Under the pieces are notes generated by a model. It saw only the letters and a program-made list of their open reading frames with translations. It made no database searches and was not told the origin of the DNA. A DNA stretch of 64,000 nt, taken from assembly GCF_900092025.1 (NCBI RefSeq), contig NZ_FLTX01000003.1:62001-126000 (forward strand), written 5' to 3'. The stretch is from Xanthomonas bromi (GTDB lineage: Bacteria; Pseudomonadota; Gammaproteobacteria; Xanthomonadales; Xanthomonadaceae). The translations under genes were made by a program, and so were the position numbers. Shown one piece after another: positions 20,370 to 30,248 of this stretch; the first letter of the stretch is position 1; every line of letters starts with the position of its first letter.

Positions 20370-22701
20370 TTATCGCGCGATGACCAGGTTATCCAGGTAG
20401 AGCTTGGTCTGCGCGCCGGCGCGCGCGATACTCGACCACGTTGGCGCCGGCCGTCAGCGTTGCCGTCTGCGGGATGCTGGCCCAGTCGCTGGCCGAGCTG
20501 GTCTGCGCGAAAGCGGGTGTCCCGATCCGAACCCCGTTGACGTAGAGGTCGACCGTGTTGAGGCTCCCACCGGGGGCGGAATAGCGGGTGCTCAACGTGT
20601 AGGTGCCCGCCGTGGGGACATTGACGGTGGTGCGCAGGCGGGCGCCCGGGTTGCCGCCGAAGTCGACATAGCCCATGCCCTGGTAATTACGGACCGCAGC
20701 GTTGATGCCGTTATCAACCAGGCTGCCGATGCGCAGGAAATCGAAATTTTCGGCCTCGTACTGGCGGACGCCGGTGTAGGTTGCTGGCGCGGCCGGCGCA
20801 TGGATGTTGGCGGTCGGGAATGCGCTCGGACGCCCGGTGGCAGCGCCGGAACATTTCACGCTGATCTCCAGCGGGCCGTTGTGGGCGACGTTGAGTGTCA
20901 GCCCGTCGCTGCTGGGCGTGGCGGTGATCGTACTGGGCTGATGCTCGCCGCGATCGGCGAAGGTGTAGGTGGGGGGAGCGCTGGCGCCGCTGATGGCGAT
21001 GGTGTCGGTCTTGAGCGGGCCGGTTGCCGAATCGAAATTGGTCAGATAGATCGACAGCGTGTCGGAGAATTCCTTGATGACGCCGGTCGTATAGGGCCCG
21101 TAGGTCAGTTTGACCGATGCGCAGGTGTTGTACTTCAGGTTCAGCGTGCCGCTTGCGCTCCGATTGGTCTTGTACGGGTTGTAGGTCACCCAGGTGTTGT
21201 CCTGACGCCCTGCGTAGATGTCGCCGCTGTATTCCTGCGGGAACAGCGCGTTCAACTCCTGGGTCTTGGCTGCGATGCTGGGCCAGCGCGTGGCGTATTC
21301 GCTGCGCTTGATCTGCACCGGGAACGACTTGGCTGGCGCGTCGGTGAGCTGCCATACGGTGGGAATGGCCGGGTAGCGTCCAGTCTTTTTGTACCAGCTG
21401 TGCTGGTTGAGATACGTCCCGTCGTCGTCCATCAAATACAAGCCGGAGAACAGCGTTTCCGGCGATGCATACAGTGTCCGGTCGCTGCCGCTGGTGCTGT
21501 CGTCGACCACCACCACCTTGGTTCGATCGATCACCTGCTGGCGGCTGGGGATGCGCAAGGTGCCATCGATGATCTTGCGGTAGACATCCATGTGGATGTT
21601 CTTGAACTGCGGGAAGAATTCCCAGCGCCTGGTGCTGTAGCCGTCGCTGGTCAGGCCGTTGGGCAGGCTTTGCACGGTGTCGGTATTGACCAGCTCAGGG
21701 CCGTCGAAATAGGTTTCGCCGGTCAGCGTCAAATGTTCGATCAAGTGCGGCGCACCCGCCTGCACCGGATAGCTGCTGCCATCGGCGGCGTACCAGCCGG
21801 TGCGGTCCGGGCGGATGCCGTAGTGACCAGCGAATCCGGACAGGAACATGCCCAGGCTGAGGCTTTCGATGTCGTGGAAGCCGTAATCGGTGGTGAAATT
21901 TTCTTCGATGATGAAGTTCTTGGAGTAGCTGCTCAGCGCGTTGCGTAGCGCTTCGTTGCGCTTGACCATCGCCAATGGATTGATGTTCGCGCCCCAGTAC
22001 CCGCCGGTGAAACTCACCGCCAGGTAGCCGCCCTATTTGTTGGTGAGCTTGAGCAGGTTGGACCAATGCTCCCAGCGCTGCGCCGCCGAGACCGAGCAGG
22101 GCTCGTCGAATCCCCAGAACTGCTCGGCGTAGTTGAAGCCGAGGAAGTTCGGATAGTCGCGGAAGAATTCGCCGTAGACGGTCGATTCCAGGTCGGTGTC
22201 GGCAGGATAGTCGGGGAAGTGGCTGAAGCCGCCGCTGGAAGGCTGGATCATCGCCCAGACCCCGTTGGCGGCAGCCGTCTTGATCCACGAGCGCGCTGTT
22301 TCGATGCCGTCTTCCACCTGTAGCCAGTTGCACTGGTTACCCGTGGCGCCTTTGTGATTGATCGACAGCGAGATCAGCAACACCGAATACGGACGCAGAT
22401 CGGCGGGAATCAGATCGATGATTTTCTGCGGGTCGGCGGCATTCCAGGTGTCGGCGGCGATGATGAACATCGGCTGGTCGGGCGAGAGGGCGCGGCGTAG
22501 CGACGGATCGGAACTCGCGCTCGCTGTTGCCGCGGCGGTTGGCGTCATGGAGCGGGGAGCGCTCACGGTAACCGTCGCCGCTGGCGATGGTGTCGCTGCG
22601 GTGTTGGCATCGGCGGCATCCTGGCCGCCACAGGAACCGAGCAGGCAGGGAAGCAGGACACAGGGCAGCAGGAGTGGTTTGTGCGATCGACGCAGGATCA
22701 T
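20370..22701 (-). pseudogene. Glycoside hydrolase family 98 lipoprotein gene with an in-frame amber codon and a 3' frameshift
   Basis: The two halves lie in one frame. The first (from ATG 22701) has a signal with lipobox-like LLGSCGGQ, then the GH98 catalytic start (QPMFIIAADTWNAADPQKII) and FNYAEQFWGFDE. It ends KLTNK-TAG at 22033-22035 (codon 223). The frame then continues GGYLAVSFTGGYWGANINPL and on through a C-terminal carbohydrate-binding-like domain that begins YEAENFDFLRIG. Near 20415-20435, in a GCGCGC-rich run, the frame shifts: the other frame gives the expected end TKLYLDNLVIAR, stopping at 20370. GH98 includes endo-beta-galactosidases and xylan-active enzymes. Both lesions point to inactivation, although residues around them look well kept. 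Confidence 0.8.
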
Positions 22702-23257
22702 CGGATGTTCCGTTGAGCTGGGGAAAGTGCAGCGCGGCACCGGCACGCAGGCTGCGTGTCGGCGATCGCCAAGCGCCCGCTGCACTGTCGATCGCGTGGC
22801 GCTGTGATGCGCCAGTTCGACGATGCAGGTCGCCTGCTGGCACGCCGCTCCGCCAAGAGCGGCCCTGCATGACAACAGGCAATGGTCGTGGTACGCCTGG
22901 TCGTGCGGCGATAGTAGTGAAGCGAGGACAACGCGCTAGCGCACGCAGCAGGTCAGCGCGTTTTATGCACTGTGCTTTCGCTTTTTCGAGCACAGAAAGC
23001 AGCGCTATGTCACGTGTGGTCGCGCTGGCGTATCGGGCGGCGTGCCGCTGGCGGCAGCGCATGCGCAACGCTGGGAGAAGAAAGACGTGGCCATCGTGTC
23101 GGCACGCAACCGGGCGCACTGCCGCGTGACGAGATGCAGTGATCACAGCGCGCGTGACACGTGCACGCATTCGTCAGGGACACCGGAGCACGCCGGTGTG
23201 GGGGCTGTATCGAGGCGTGCGCATGCGGCGCACGCCGAACCGCCTTAAAGCGCGGTC
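22702..23257. other. Intergenic region between the GH98 and ribokinase genes
   Basis: No gene or clear regulatory site is recognised in these 556 bases on either strand. Several open frames exist but have the low-complexity Arg/Ala-rich look of non-coding high-GC DNA. Confidence 0.4.
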
Positions 23258-24208
23258 TCAGTCGTCTGCGCGCAACCGCGGCATCGACACAGCCGCGCCT
23301 TCCACTTCGGTGGAACGCGCGGCAAAGCGCGTGGCAAAGCGCACGTGGGTTGCGAAACCTGCAGCCGGCACCTGTGCCAGCGATGCCACCAGCGCGCCGT
23401 TGAAGGCATCGCCCGCACCGGTGGTGTCGATGGTCTGCGCGCTTTCGGCACCGACCCGATAATGCGCCTGGGTGTCGCCGCGCAGTTGTTCCTCGGCGTG
23501 CGAAATGAACGCACCCACCGCGCCCAGGGTGATGACCACGCTGCCACCGGGCAGCAGCTTGCGGCACAGCGAGTGCAACGTATTGCCATCCAGCGCAGCG
23601 ACGTCGTCGGCATTGATGCGTTCGCCAACATGGCGGCCAAGCAACGCTGCGAATTCGGTTTCGTTCGGCGTCAGCACATCCGACAGTTTGAGCAGGCCGA
23701 TCGACGTCGGCGCATTGGCCGGTGCGGCATTGAGTACGGTCAGCACGCCGCATTCGTGCGCCAGCGCCAGTGCCGATTCGATCGTCTCGGCCGGCGATTC
23801 CAGCTGCGCCAGCAGCACCTTCGCCGCCGCAATCAGCGGACGCTGATTGTCGATGAAAGCAGGGCTCAGCACGGCGTTGGCGCCGGCACCGATCACGATG
23901 GTGTTGCGGCCGTGCCCGTCGACATAGATGCCGCCGGTACCGGTCGGTTCATTGCTCGGCTCGGCGATCAACGCAAAGCCATCCTGCGCCGCCAGCGAGC
24001 GCGCCAGCGCGCCACCGGCATCGTCGCCCAGCGCGCACAAGAAATGCGTCTTGGCGCCAGCACGTGTGGATGCAACCGCTTGATTGAAGCCTTTGCCGCC
24101 GGGACCGGTGCTGTAGCGTCCGGCGATAGTGGCACCGGGCACTGGCAAGGCATCACAGCGCCACACGTGATCGACATTGAAGGACCCGACAACGACGACC
24201 GAACTCAT
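23258..24208 (-). CDS. rbsK: PfkB-family sugar/nucleoside kinase (ribokinase-like)
   Basis: The 316-residue protein starts MSSVVVVGSFNVDHVWRCDA. It has the PfkB N-terminal signature (GPGGKGFNQAVASTRAGAKT) and the C-terminal DTTGAGDAFNGAL with catalytic Asp267. The family phosphorylates ribose or nucleosides at the 5'-OH. It lies 92 bases downstream of a concentrative nucleoside transporter on the same strand. The kinase may therefore act on ribose released from imported nucleosides, or on a nucleoside directly; the sequence does not decide. The symbol reflects the closest well-known family. Confidence 0.82.
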   Translation of the reverse strand: MSSVVVVGSFNVDHVWRCDALPVPGATIAGRYSTGPGGKGFNQAVASTRAGAKTHFLCALGDDAGGALARSLAAQDGFALIAEPSNEPTGTGGIYVDGHGRNTIVIGAGANAVLSPAFIDNQRPLIAAAKVLLAQLESPAETIESALALAHECGVLTVLNAAPANAPTSIGLLKLSDVLTPNETEFAALLGRHVGERINADDVAALDGNTLHSLCRKLLPGGSVVITLGAVGAFISHAEEQLRGDTQAHYRVGAESAQTIDTTGAGDAFNGALVASLAQVPAAGFATHVRFATRFAARSTEVEGAAVSMPRLRADD

Positions 24209-24300
24209 AGATACCCTTGCCTTGAATGACTGACTTGAAAAGACTGGATGAAACGCGGCGTGCAGTGATTAGACCGTCATGCCGATGAACCCGCGCCGCC

Positions 24301-25599
24301 TCAACCGAAATGCGACAGCACACCGGCAATGGTAGCGGTCATGAAGGTGGCGATCGAACCGCCGAGCACCGCACGCAGGCCGAACTTGGCCAGATCGTGA
24401 CGACGTTCCGGCGCCAGCCCGCCGATTCCACCGATCTGGATCGCGATCGAGCTGAAATTGGCGAAGCCGCACAACGCATAGGTGGCGATCAGGCGGCCTT
24501 CGGCGCTCAGGCCCACGCCCGGCACGTCGCCTTTCACGATGCGCGACAACTCGCTGTAGGCGACGAATTCGTTGATCACCACTTTTTGTCCGATCAACGA
24601 ACCCACCGTGGTCGCATCCACCCACGGAGTGCCGATCACCCAGGCGATCGGCGCCAGCACGTAGCCGAAGATCGTCGACAGGTTGGTCGGGCGGCCCAGC
24701 AGCGCGGCGGCACCGGTGACCTCGCCCAGCCAGGTCAGCGGCGCGTTGATCAGCGCGATCAGCGCGATGAAGGCCAGCAGCATCGCGCCGATGTTCAGCG
24801 CCAGGCGCAGGCCATCGCCAGCTCCGGCCGCAGCCGCATCGATGACATTGCTGGTGGTTTTTTCCACTTCCATCTTGACCGTGCCGCGGGTCAGCGGGGT
24901 GCCGGTTTCCGGCACCAGCAGCTTGGCGACCACCAAGGTGGCGGGCGCGGCCATGATGCTGGCGGCCAGCAGATGCTTGGCATAAAACGCCTGCTGCGCC
25001 GGATCGCTGCCGCCGAGCATGCCGACGTACGCCGCCAGCACGCCGCCGGCGATATGCGCCATGCCGCCGATCATCATCGTCAGCAATTCGGATTGGGTCA
25101 TCTTGGGAATGTACGGGCGCACCGTCAGCGGCGCTTCGGTCTGGCCGATGAAGACGCTGGCGCACACGCTGGTGGTTTCCGCACCAGACACGCGCATCAC
25201 CTTGGTGATCGCCCACGCCATCGCACGCACCACCACCTGCATGACGCCCAGGTGGTAGAGCACGCCCATCAGCGCCGAGAAAAAGATGATGGTGGGCAGC
25301 ACCTGGAATGCAAAAATGAAGCCATAGCTGTCGATGTTCATCAAGTTGCCGAAAATGAAGGTGGACCCTTCATTGACGAAACTCAGTACCTTGACGAAGC
25401 CCTTGCCCAGCGCGTCGAACACGTCGCGCCCGCCCGGCACCAGCAACACAAGTGCGGCGAACGAGATCTGCAGGGCCAGACCGGTGGCGACCAGCTTCCA
25501 GTCGATCGCGCGGCGGTTGCTCGAAAACAGCCAGGTGATGCCGATGAGCACCGCCAGACCGAACAGGCCGAAACCGATCCTTCCCAAACCTTCGACCAT
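24301..25599 (-). CDS. nupC: Concentrative nucleoside transporter (NupC/CNT family)
   Basis: The 432-residue integral membrane protein imports nucleosides with a cation gradient. It starts MVEGLGRIGFGLFGLAVLIG and has the CNT features: QVLPTIIFFSALMGVLYHLG, the GQTEAPL substrate loop, and the conserved end NEFVAY...YALCGFANFSSIAIQIGG. It is the first gene of an apparent two-gene unit with the PfkB kinase. Confidence 0.92.
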   Translation of the reverse strand: MVEGLGRIGFGLFGLAVLIGITWLFSSNRRAIDWKLVATGLALQISFAALVLLVPGGRDVFDALGKGFVKVLSFVNEGSTFIFGNLMNIDSYGFIFAFQVLPTIIFFSALMGVLYHLGVMQVVVRAMAWAITKVMRVSGAETTSVCASVFIGQTEAPLTVRPYIPKMTQSELLTMMIGGMAHIAGGVLAAYVGMLGGSDPAQQAFYAKHLLAASIMAAPATLVVAKLLVPETGTPLTRGTVKMEVEKTTSNVIDAAAAGAGDGLRLALNIGAMLLAFIALIALINAPLTWLGEVTGAAALLGRPTNLSTIFGYVLAPIAWVIGTPWVDATTVGSLIGQKVVINEFVAYSELSRIVKGDVPGVGLSAEGRLIATYALCGFANFSSIAIQIGGIGGLAPERRHDLAKFGLRAVLGGSIATFMTATIAGVLSHFG

Positions 25600-26495
25600 T
25601 CCAATCCCCGGGCTACTGACGGCAAAACGGCAAGCCTAGAGCAGGGGGTGACAGGGGGCAAGGCGAGCGGCCTTCAGACGCTGCCGGTTGGCCTGCAGCC
25701 GAGATGCGGCGGGAACGCGCATTCCGGTGCGAGCGAGCTGGTGAGCTGTGCTTGCGCAAAGTCGGGAGTTCACAGCGCCAAGATGCCTGCGGCGTTTCAC
25801 ATCGTGATGGCGCTGTGGCGGCGGTCGTGGCGACGCGTGGGTGAGGGACGGACGGCACCTCTCCCATGCGTGGATCCTCCGCCGTTCGGCCCGAATCCGC
25901 TGGAGCGTGGAGACGTAATTTTTCCGATCGGGGACCGATTGCGATCGGTTGCGATTGTGTGGGGACATGCGGTGCCGGGAATCACGCATCCCGGCAGCTG
26001 GCGTCATTCGCTGGTGTATCGGTGTGCGGCGGCCGCATCCGGTGTCGGGACACGCCGGCAATCCGTCCCTGGAGGCTCGATAGCGGCATCCATGCCGCGA
26101 CACGGTCCCGCCCCGGATGCGACACCACGCGTTGGCGTGTCTTCGCTGCTGATGGAGAAGCAGTCTCGTTGTTCGGCAGTTGTTTCCTACTGCATGCAAA
26201 TGCGCACTGCCCACAGACGGCAATCTCGCGGCAGTTGCCTTTTTTCAACGACCGACACAGTCAACGGTGCAGGCGCCCACAGTAGACCGAAGCACTCGCG
26301 AAACACTGCTAGCCGACGCAAGGAAGACGGCCGCGCGGAGCAGGACGCATGCGTCATCCGAACAGACGTCGCACTGAGGAGGAGGCGATGCACGACACTG
26401 CACACGCCGCACTCTGTCGCCTGCACGACGCCACGGCCTACTACACTGCGCACGCCGGTCCGGGGCAGGTGCCCTGGAGGTTGCGGGAGTTCGCC
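25600..26495. other. Long intergenic region upstream of the aldo/keto reductase
   Basis: No gene is recognised in these 896 bases. The largest frames (for example 25866-26285) lack family motifs and have biased Arg/Cys composition. A short run around 25915-25955 is rich in CGATCGG-type palindromes. Promoters for the two divergent flanking genes should lie here, but none was fixed. Confidence 0.4.
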
Positions 26496-27464
26496 ATGCT
26501 TTACCGTCGTCTGGGTTCCACCGGGCTGCAGCTGTCGGCCTTGTCGTTCGGGGCCTGGGTCACTTTCGGCAAACAGATCGGGCGCAGCGAAGCGCGCAAT
26601 CTGATTGCCGCCGCCTGGGGCAACGGCATCAACTTCTTCGATAACGCGGAGGTCTACGCGCGCGGCCGCGCTGAGGAAGTGATGGGCGATGTGATCGCCG
26701 ATCTGCGGTTGCCGCGCGATGGCTTCTGCGTGTCGAGCAAGGTGTTTTTCGGCGCGGTGGAGAGTCCGCGACCGACCCAGCGCGGGCTCTCCCGCAAGCA
26801 TGTCACCGACGCCTGCCATGCCGCGCTCAAGCGCCTACGCGTGGAGTATCTGGATCTCTATTACTGCCATCGGCCCGACCCGGATACGCCGATCCAGGAA
26901 ACCGTACGCGCCATGGATACGTTGATCCGCCAGGGCAAGGTGCTGTACTGGGGCACCTCCGAATGGAGCGCTGCACAGGTGCGCGAGGCCATCGCCATCG
27001 CCCAGCACGAACACCTGCATGCGCCTGCGATGGAGCAGCCGCAATACAACCTGCTGCACCGCGAGCGGTTGGAGCGCGAATACGCGCCACTGTGCGAAGG
27101 CGGGCTGGGCACCACGATCTGGTCGCCGCTGGCGTCTGGCCTGTTGACCGGCAAGTACAACACCGGCGTGCAGGACGACAGCCGTCTGGGTCAGCCGGGC
27201 AACCAGTGGCTGCAGGACGAAGTGCTGGGCGCACCGGAAGCGCGCAGGCTGGAGCGCGCACGCGCGTTCTGTGCGCTGGCCGCCGAGCTGGGGCAATCGC
27301 CGGCTCGGCTGGCCATCGCCTGGTGCCTACGCAATCCGCATGTGTCCAGCGTGATCCTGGGCGCCAGCCGGGTGGCGCAGTTGGAAGAAAACCTCGGCGC
27401 CCTGGACACCTTGAACCAGGTCGATGACGCCGGCTGGACGCAGGTGGAGTCGAGCACGCGCTGA
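26496..27464 (+). CDS. Aldo/keto reductase, voltage-gated-K-channel-beta-subunit-like
   Basis: This is an NADPH-dependent oxidoreductase of the AKR superfamily (about 322 residues). ATG 26496 is preferred, giving MLYRRLGSTGLQLSALSFGA with a GCGGGAG before it; the frame extends 49 codons upstream without homology. The catalytic set is present: Asp and Tyr in FFDNAEVYARG, Lys in SSKVFF and His in LYYCHRPDP. The C-terminal NADP-binding region reads SSVILGASRVAQLEENL. The order and wording match the K-channel beta-subunit group. The substrate is unknown. It is followed by an 8-8-8 palindrome and then the iron-regulated hemP operon. Confidence 0.9.
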   Translation: MLYRRLGSTGLQLSALSFGAWVTFGKQIGRSEARNLIAAAWGNGINFFDNAEVYARGRAEEVMGDVIADLRLPRDGFCVSSKVFFGAVESPRPTQRGLSRKHVTDACHAALKRLRVEYLDLYYCHRPDPDTPIQETVRAMDTLIRQGKVLYWGTSEWSAAQVREAIAIAQHEHLHAPAMEQPQYNLLHRERLEREYAPLCEGGLGTTIWSPLASGLLTGKYNTGVQDDSRLGQPGNQWLQDEVLGAPEARRLERARAFCALAAELGQSPARLAIAWCLRNPHVSSVILGASRVAQLEENLGALDTLNQVDDAGWTQVESSTR

Positions 27465-27554
27465 GCGAGTGGGCTGGATCGAGCGCTGTGGCGAGCGTCT
27501 TGCGGTATGCGCGGCAGCCGAAGCCTGCTGCGCACGCAGATCAATGGACTGTGT

Positions 27555-27578
27555 GAATCGAAATTCGCCGTTCGATTC
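27555..27578. repeat. Inverted repeat with 8-bp arms between the aldo/keto reductase gene and hemP
   Basis: GAATCGAA, eight bases, then TTCGATTC: perfect arms. No T-run follows. It may end the upstream transcript or bind a regulator of the haem operon. Confidence 0.45.
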
Positions 27579-27595
27579 AGACGGCAACCCGGTCA

Positions 27596-27640
27596 AATGA
27601 GAATGGCTCTTGATCATTGGATGAGAATGGTTATTATTTG
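27596..27640 (+). promoter_or_regulatory. Probable Fur-binding region upstream of hemP
   Basis: The AT-rich stretch holds two direct copies of ATGAGAATGG (27597-27606 and 27621-27630). The second runs into TTATTATTT, so GAGAATGGTTATTATT resembles a Fur box. It lies 30-70 bases before hemP. Iron repression of the haem-uptake genes is expected for this operon type. Confidence 0.6.
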
Positions 27641-27668
27641 ACTGGCCAACCGACTGGAGATCCAGATC

Positions 27669-27866
27669 ATGACTGCTCATCCCGTGCTGCTTCGCTCCGA
27701 ACCGGTCAACCTGCGCGATCGCGCCACGCCGCGTGCCGTGCCTGCCGAAGACCTCATCAGCAGCGAGGCGCTGCTCAAGGGCCGTCGCGAAGTGCTGATC
27801 CAGCATGGCGACCGCATCTATCGCCTGCGCCACACCAGCAACGACAAGCTGATCCTGACCAAGTAA
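27669..27866 (+). CDS. hemP: Hemin uptake protein HemP
   Basis: This small cytoplasmic protein of 65 residues belongs to the HemP/HmuP family found at the head of haem-uptake operons. Its core SSEALLKGRREVLIQHGDRI followed by YRLRHTSNDKLILTK is the family pattern. GGAGA precedes the ATG. It is the first gene of the iron-regulated operon; in other bacteria HmuP promotes expression of the receptor gene. Confidence 0.92.
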   Translation: MTAHPVLLRSEPVNLRDRATPRAVPAEDLISSEALLKGRREVLIQHGDRIYRLRHTSNDKLILTK

Positions 27867-28016
27867 GCGCTGTGCTCCGATCCGGGCCTTGCGCAGGGTC
27901 GGACCGTCTTTCGCGGGCGTTGCCGCCGCCGTCCGCGCACCCACGCTGTCCCCGGCGGCCGATCGCGGCCTTGTCTGCAGCGCACGCTGCCGGGGACTTC
28001 CCTCGAAAGGTTCCCG

Positions 28017-30248
28017 ATGATTCGCCTGCATCCGCTGGTGGTCGCGCTGTTGCTTGCGCTGCCTGCTGCTCCGTTGTGTGCCCACGCTGCCGACCTCACC
28101 GCCAGTGGTGATGGGGCGCATGAGGTCCACGACTTCGACCGGTTGCAGGTCACCGCCACGCGTACTCAACGCGCCCTGGTCGATGTGCCGAGCACGGTGG
28201 ATGTGATCGATCGCGAACAGCTGGACAACCAACTGGTGCGCGAGCTCAAGGATCTGTTCCGCTACACGCCCGGCGTGTCGGTGACCGGCACCAGTGGCCG
28301 CTTCACCGGCGCCAACGGCATCCGCATCCGCGGGCTGGACGGCAACCGCGTGGCGATCCTGGTCGACAACGTCCCGGTGTCGGACACTTTCAGTTTCGGC
28401 AACTACCTCAACGCCAACCGCAACTTCGTCGATCTTGAAACGCTCAAGCGCGTCGAAGTGGTGCGCGGGCCGGCTAGCGCCCTGTACGGCTCCGATGCCC
28501 TGGGCGGTGTGGTGGCCTTCGTCACCAAGGACCCCTCCGATTATCTGAGCGCCGACAAGCACAGCTATGTCGGCCTGAAGTTCGGCTACGAAGGCGACTG
28601 GAATGGCCTGTTCGCCGGTGCCACCGGCGCGTTCGGCGGCAAGCGCTGGAGCGGCATGGTGGCGGTGAGCCATCGCCAGGGCCAGCAAGCGCAGAACCAG
28701 GGAGACAATCGCAGCCGCGATGTCACTCGTACGGCTGCCAATCCGCAGCGTATCGATGGCCGCAGCGTACTCGCCAAAATGGTGTACGCGCCGAACGCGC
28801 AGCAGCGGCTCACGCTCACCGTGGAAGGCAACGAAGATTACGGCAGCATCGAGGCCTTGACCGGCATCGACCCGCGCGTGACCACCCCATCGTTACGCAT
28901 CCTGTCCCAGGACGGACGCGACCATCAGACCCGCGCGCGCATCTCGCTACGACACGAACTGGATGCACTGGATTGGGCACTGGCCGACGATCTGCAGTGG
29001 CAGCTGTATCGCCAGGACAGCGAGAGCCTGCAGCGCACCGCCGAACTGCGCGGCAACCTCACGCGCCGCCATAACGAACACAACTTCGATCAGCGCGTCC
29101 ACGGTGTGCTGGTCAACGCGCACAAAGCCATCGACACCGACACGCTCCGTCACGACATCACCTATGGCCTGGATGGCAGCTGGACCGACACCCGCGCCAA
29201 GCGCGATGGCGACTCGGTCAATCTGGCCAATGGCGCGATCACCAGTCGCGTCGGTCAGGACGTATTTCCGGTGCGCGATTTCCCCAAGAGCCAGGCCACC
29301 AAGCTCGGGCTTTATGCGCAGGACGAGATCCGCCTGTTCGATGGCAAGTTGTCGCTGACACCCGGCGTGCGCGTGGATGATTTCCGGCTGTCGCCGCAGG
29401 TGGACGACATCTTTCGCGAAGACAATCCCGGCGTTGCCGCCGAGACCATCGACCAAACCCAGGTGTCTCCAAAGATCGGTGCGGTGTGGCGGTTGTCGGA
29501 CGCATGGTCGGCGTATGCCAATTACGCGCACGGTTTCCGCGCGCCGCCGTACAACGACGTCAATATCGGCTTCACCAATCTGCAGGCGCGCTACACCGCC
29601 GTCGCCAATCCGGACCTGAAATCGGAGACCAGCCGCGGTGGCGAACTGGGCCTGCGGTTCAATGCTGCCGTCGGCTATCTTAGCGTGAGTGTGTATTACA
29701 CCGACTACCGCAACTTCATCGAATCGTATGCACCGGCCGGCTTCAATGCCGACGGGCTGATGCTGTTCCAGTCGCGCAATGTGGACGATGTGGTGATCCA
29801 GGGCGCCGAAGCGCGCGGCGGAGTCGATCTGGGCGCGCTGGCCGGCTGGCAGGGGTGGTCGCTCACTAGCGCGGTGGCGTATGCGCAAGGCGACAATCTC
29901 ACCGACGACACTCTGCTCAATTCGGTGGACCCGTTGCGCGGCACGCTCGGCGTGGCCTTCGACAGCGATGGGTGGGGTGCGGAATTGATCGGCACCTTCG
30001 TCGCGCGCAAGCGTCGCCCGCAGCTGGACAGCTATTACACCCCGGCCGGCTACGCCACGCTGGACCTGATGGGGCATTGGGCGTTCGCGCCGGGTGCCAA
30101 GGTCACCGCCGGCATCTTCAATCTCGCCGACCGCCGCTATGTGGACTGGAACGCGCTGCCCAACGGCACGCTGGCCAGCAGTACGGTGCTCGACCGCTTC
30201 ACCGGCGCCGGGCGCACCGCTTCGGTCAGCCTGGCGGTGAGCTGGTAG
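28017..30248 (+). CDS. TonB-dependent haem/haemoprotein receptor
   Basis: This is an outer-membrane haem transporter of 743 residues. It has a signal peptide to about residue 24, a TonB box (RLQVTATR, about 41-48), a plug (GIRIRGLDGNRVAILVDNVP and VRGPASALYGSDALGGVV) and a barrel. The haem-receptor FRAP motif is at about 507 (GFRAPPYND) and the NPNL-type motif at about 531 (ANPDLKSE). No histidine lies between the two, where many haem receptors have a ligand His; tyrosines are present instead. hemP precedes it by 150 bases and the next gene overlaps its stop codon. Confidence 0.92.
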   Translation: MIRLHPLVVALLLALPAAPLCAHAADLTASGDGAHEVHDFDRLQVTATRTQRALVDVPSTVDVIDREQLDNQLVRELKDLFRYTPGVSVTGTSGRFTGANGIRIRGLDGNRVAILVDNVPVSDTFSFGNYLNANRNFVDLETLKRVEVVRGPASALYGSDALGGVVAFVTKDPSDYLSADKHSYVGLKFGYEGDWNGLFAGATGAFGGKRWSGMVAVSHRQGQQAQNQGDNRSRDVTRTAANPQRIDGRSVLAKMVYAPNAQQRLTLTVEGNEDYGSIEALTGIDPRVTTPSLRILSQDGRDHQTRARISLRHELDALDWALADDLQWQLYRQDSESLQRTAELRGNLTRRHNEHNFDQRVHGVLVNAHKAIDTDTLRHDITYGLDGSWTDTRAKRDGDSVNLANGAITSRVGQDVFPVRDFPKSQATKLGLYAQDEIRLFDGKLSLTPGVRVDDFRLSPQVDDIFREDNPGVAAETIDQTQVSPKIGAVWRLSDAWSAYANYAHGFRAPPYNDVNIGFTNLQARYTAVANPDLKSETSRGGELGLRFNAAVGYLSVSVYYTDYRNFIESYAPAGFNADGLMLFQSRNVDDVVIQGAEARGGVDLGALAGWQGWSLTSAVAYAQGDNLTDDTLLNSVDPLRGTLGVAFDSDGWGAELIGTFVARKRRPQLDSYYTPAGYATLDLMGHWAFAPGAKVTAGIFNLADRRYVDWNALPNGTLASSTVLDRFTGAGRTASVSLAVSW

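Noticed and set aside
25866-26285. A 139-codon plus-strand frame in the long gap before the aldo/keto reductase
   Set aside because: No start context or family motif is seen, composition is Arg/Cys-rich, and other frames in the gap are equally long. It looks like chance in high-GC DNA.
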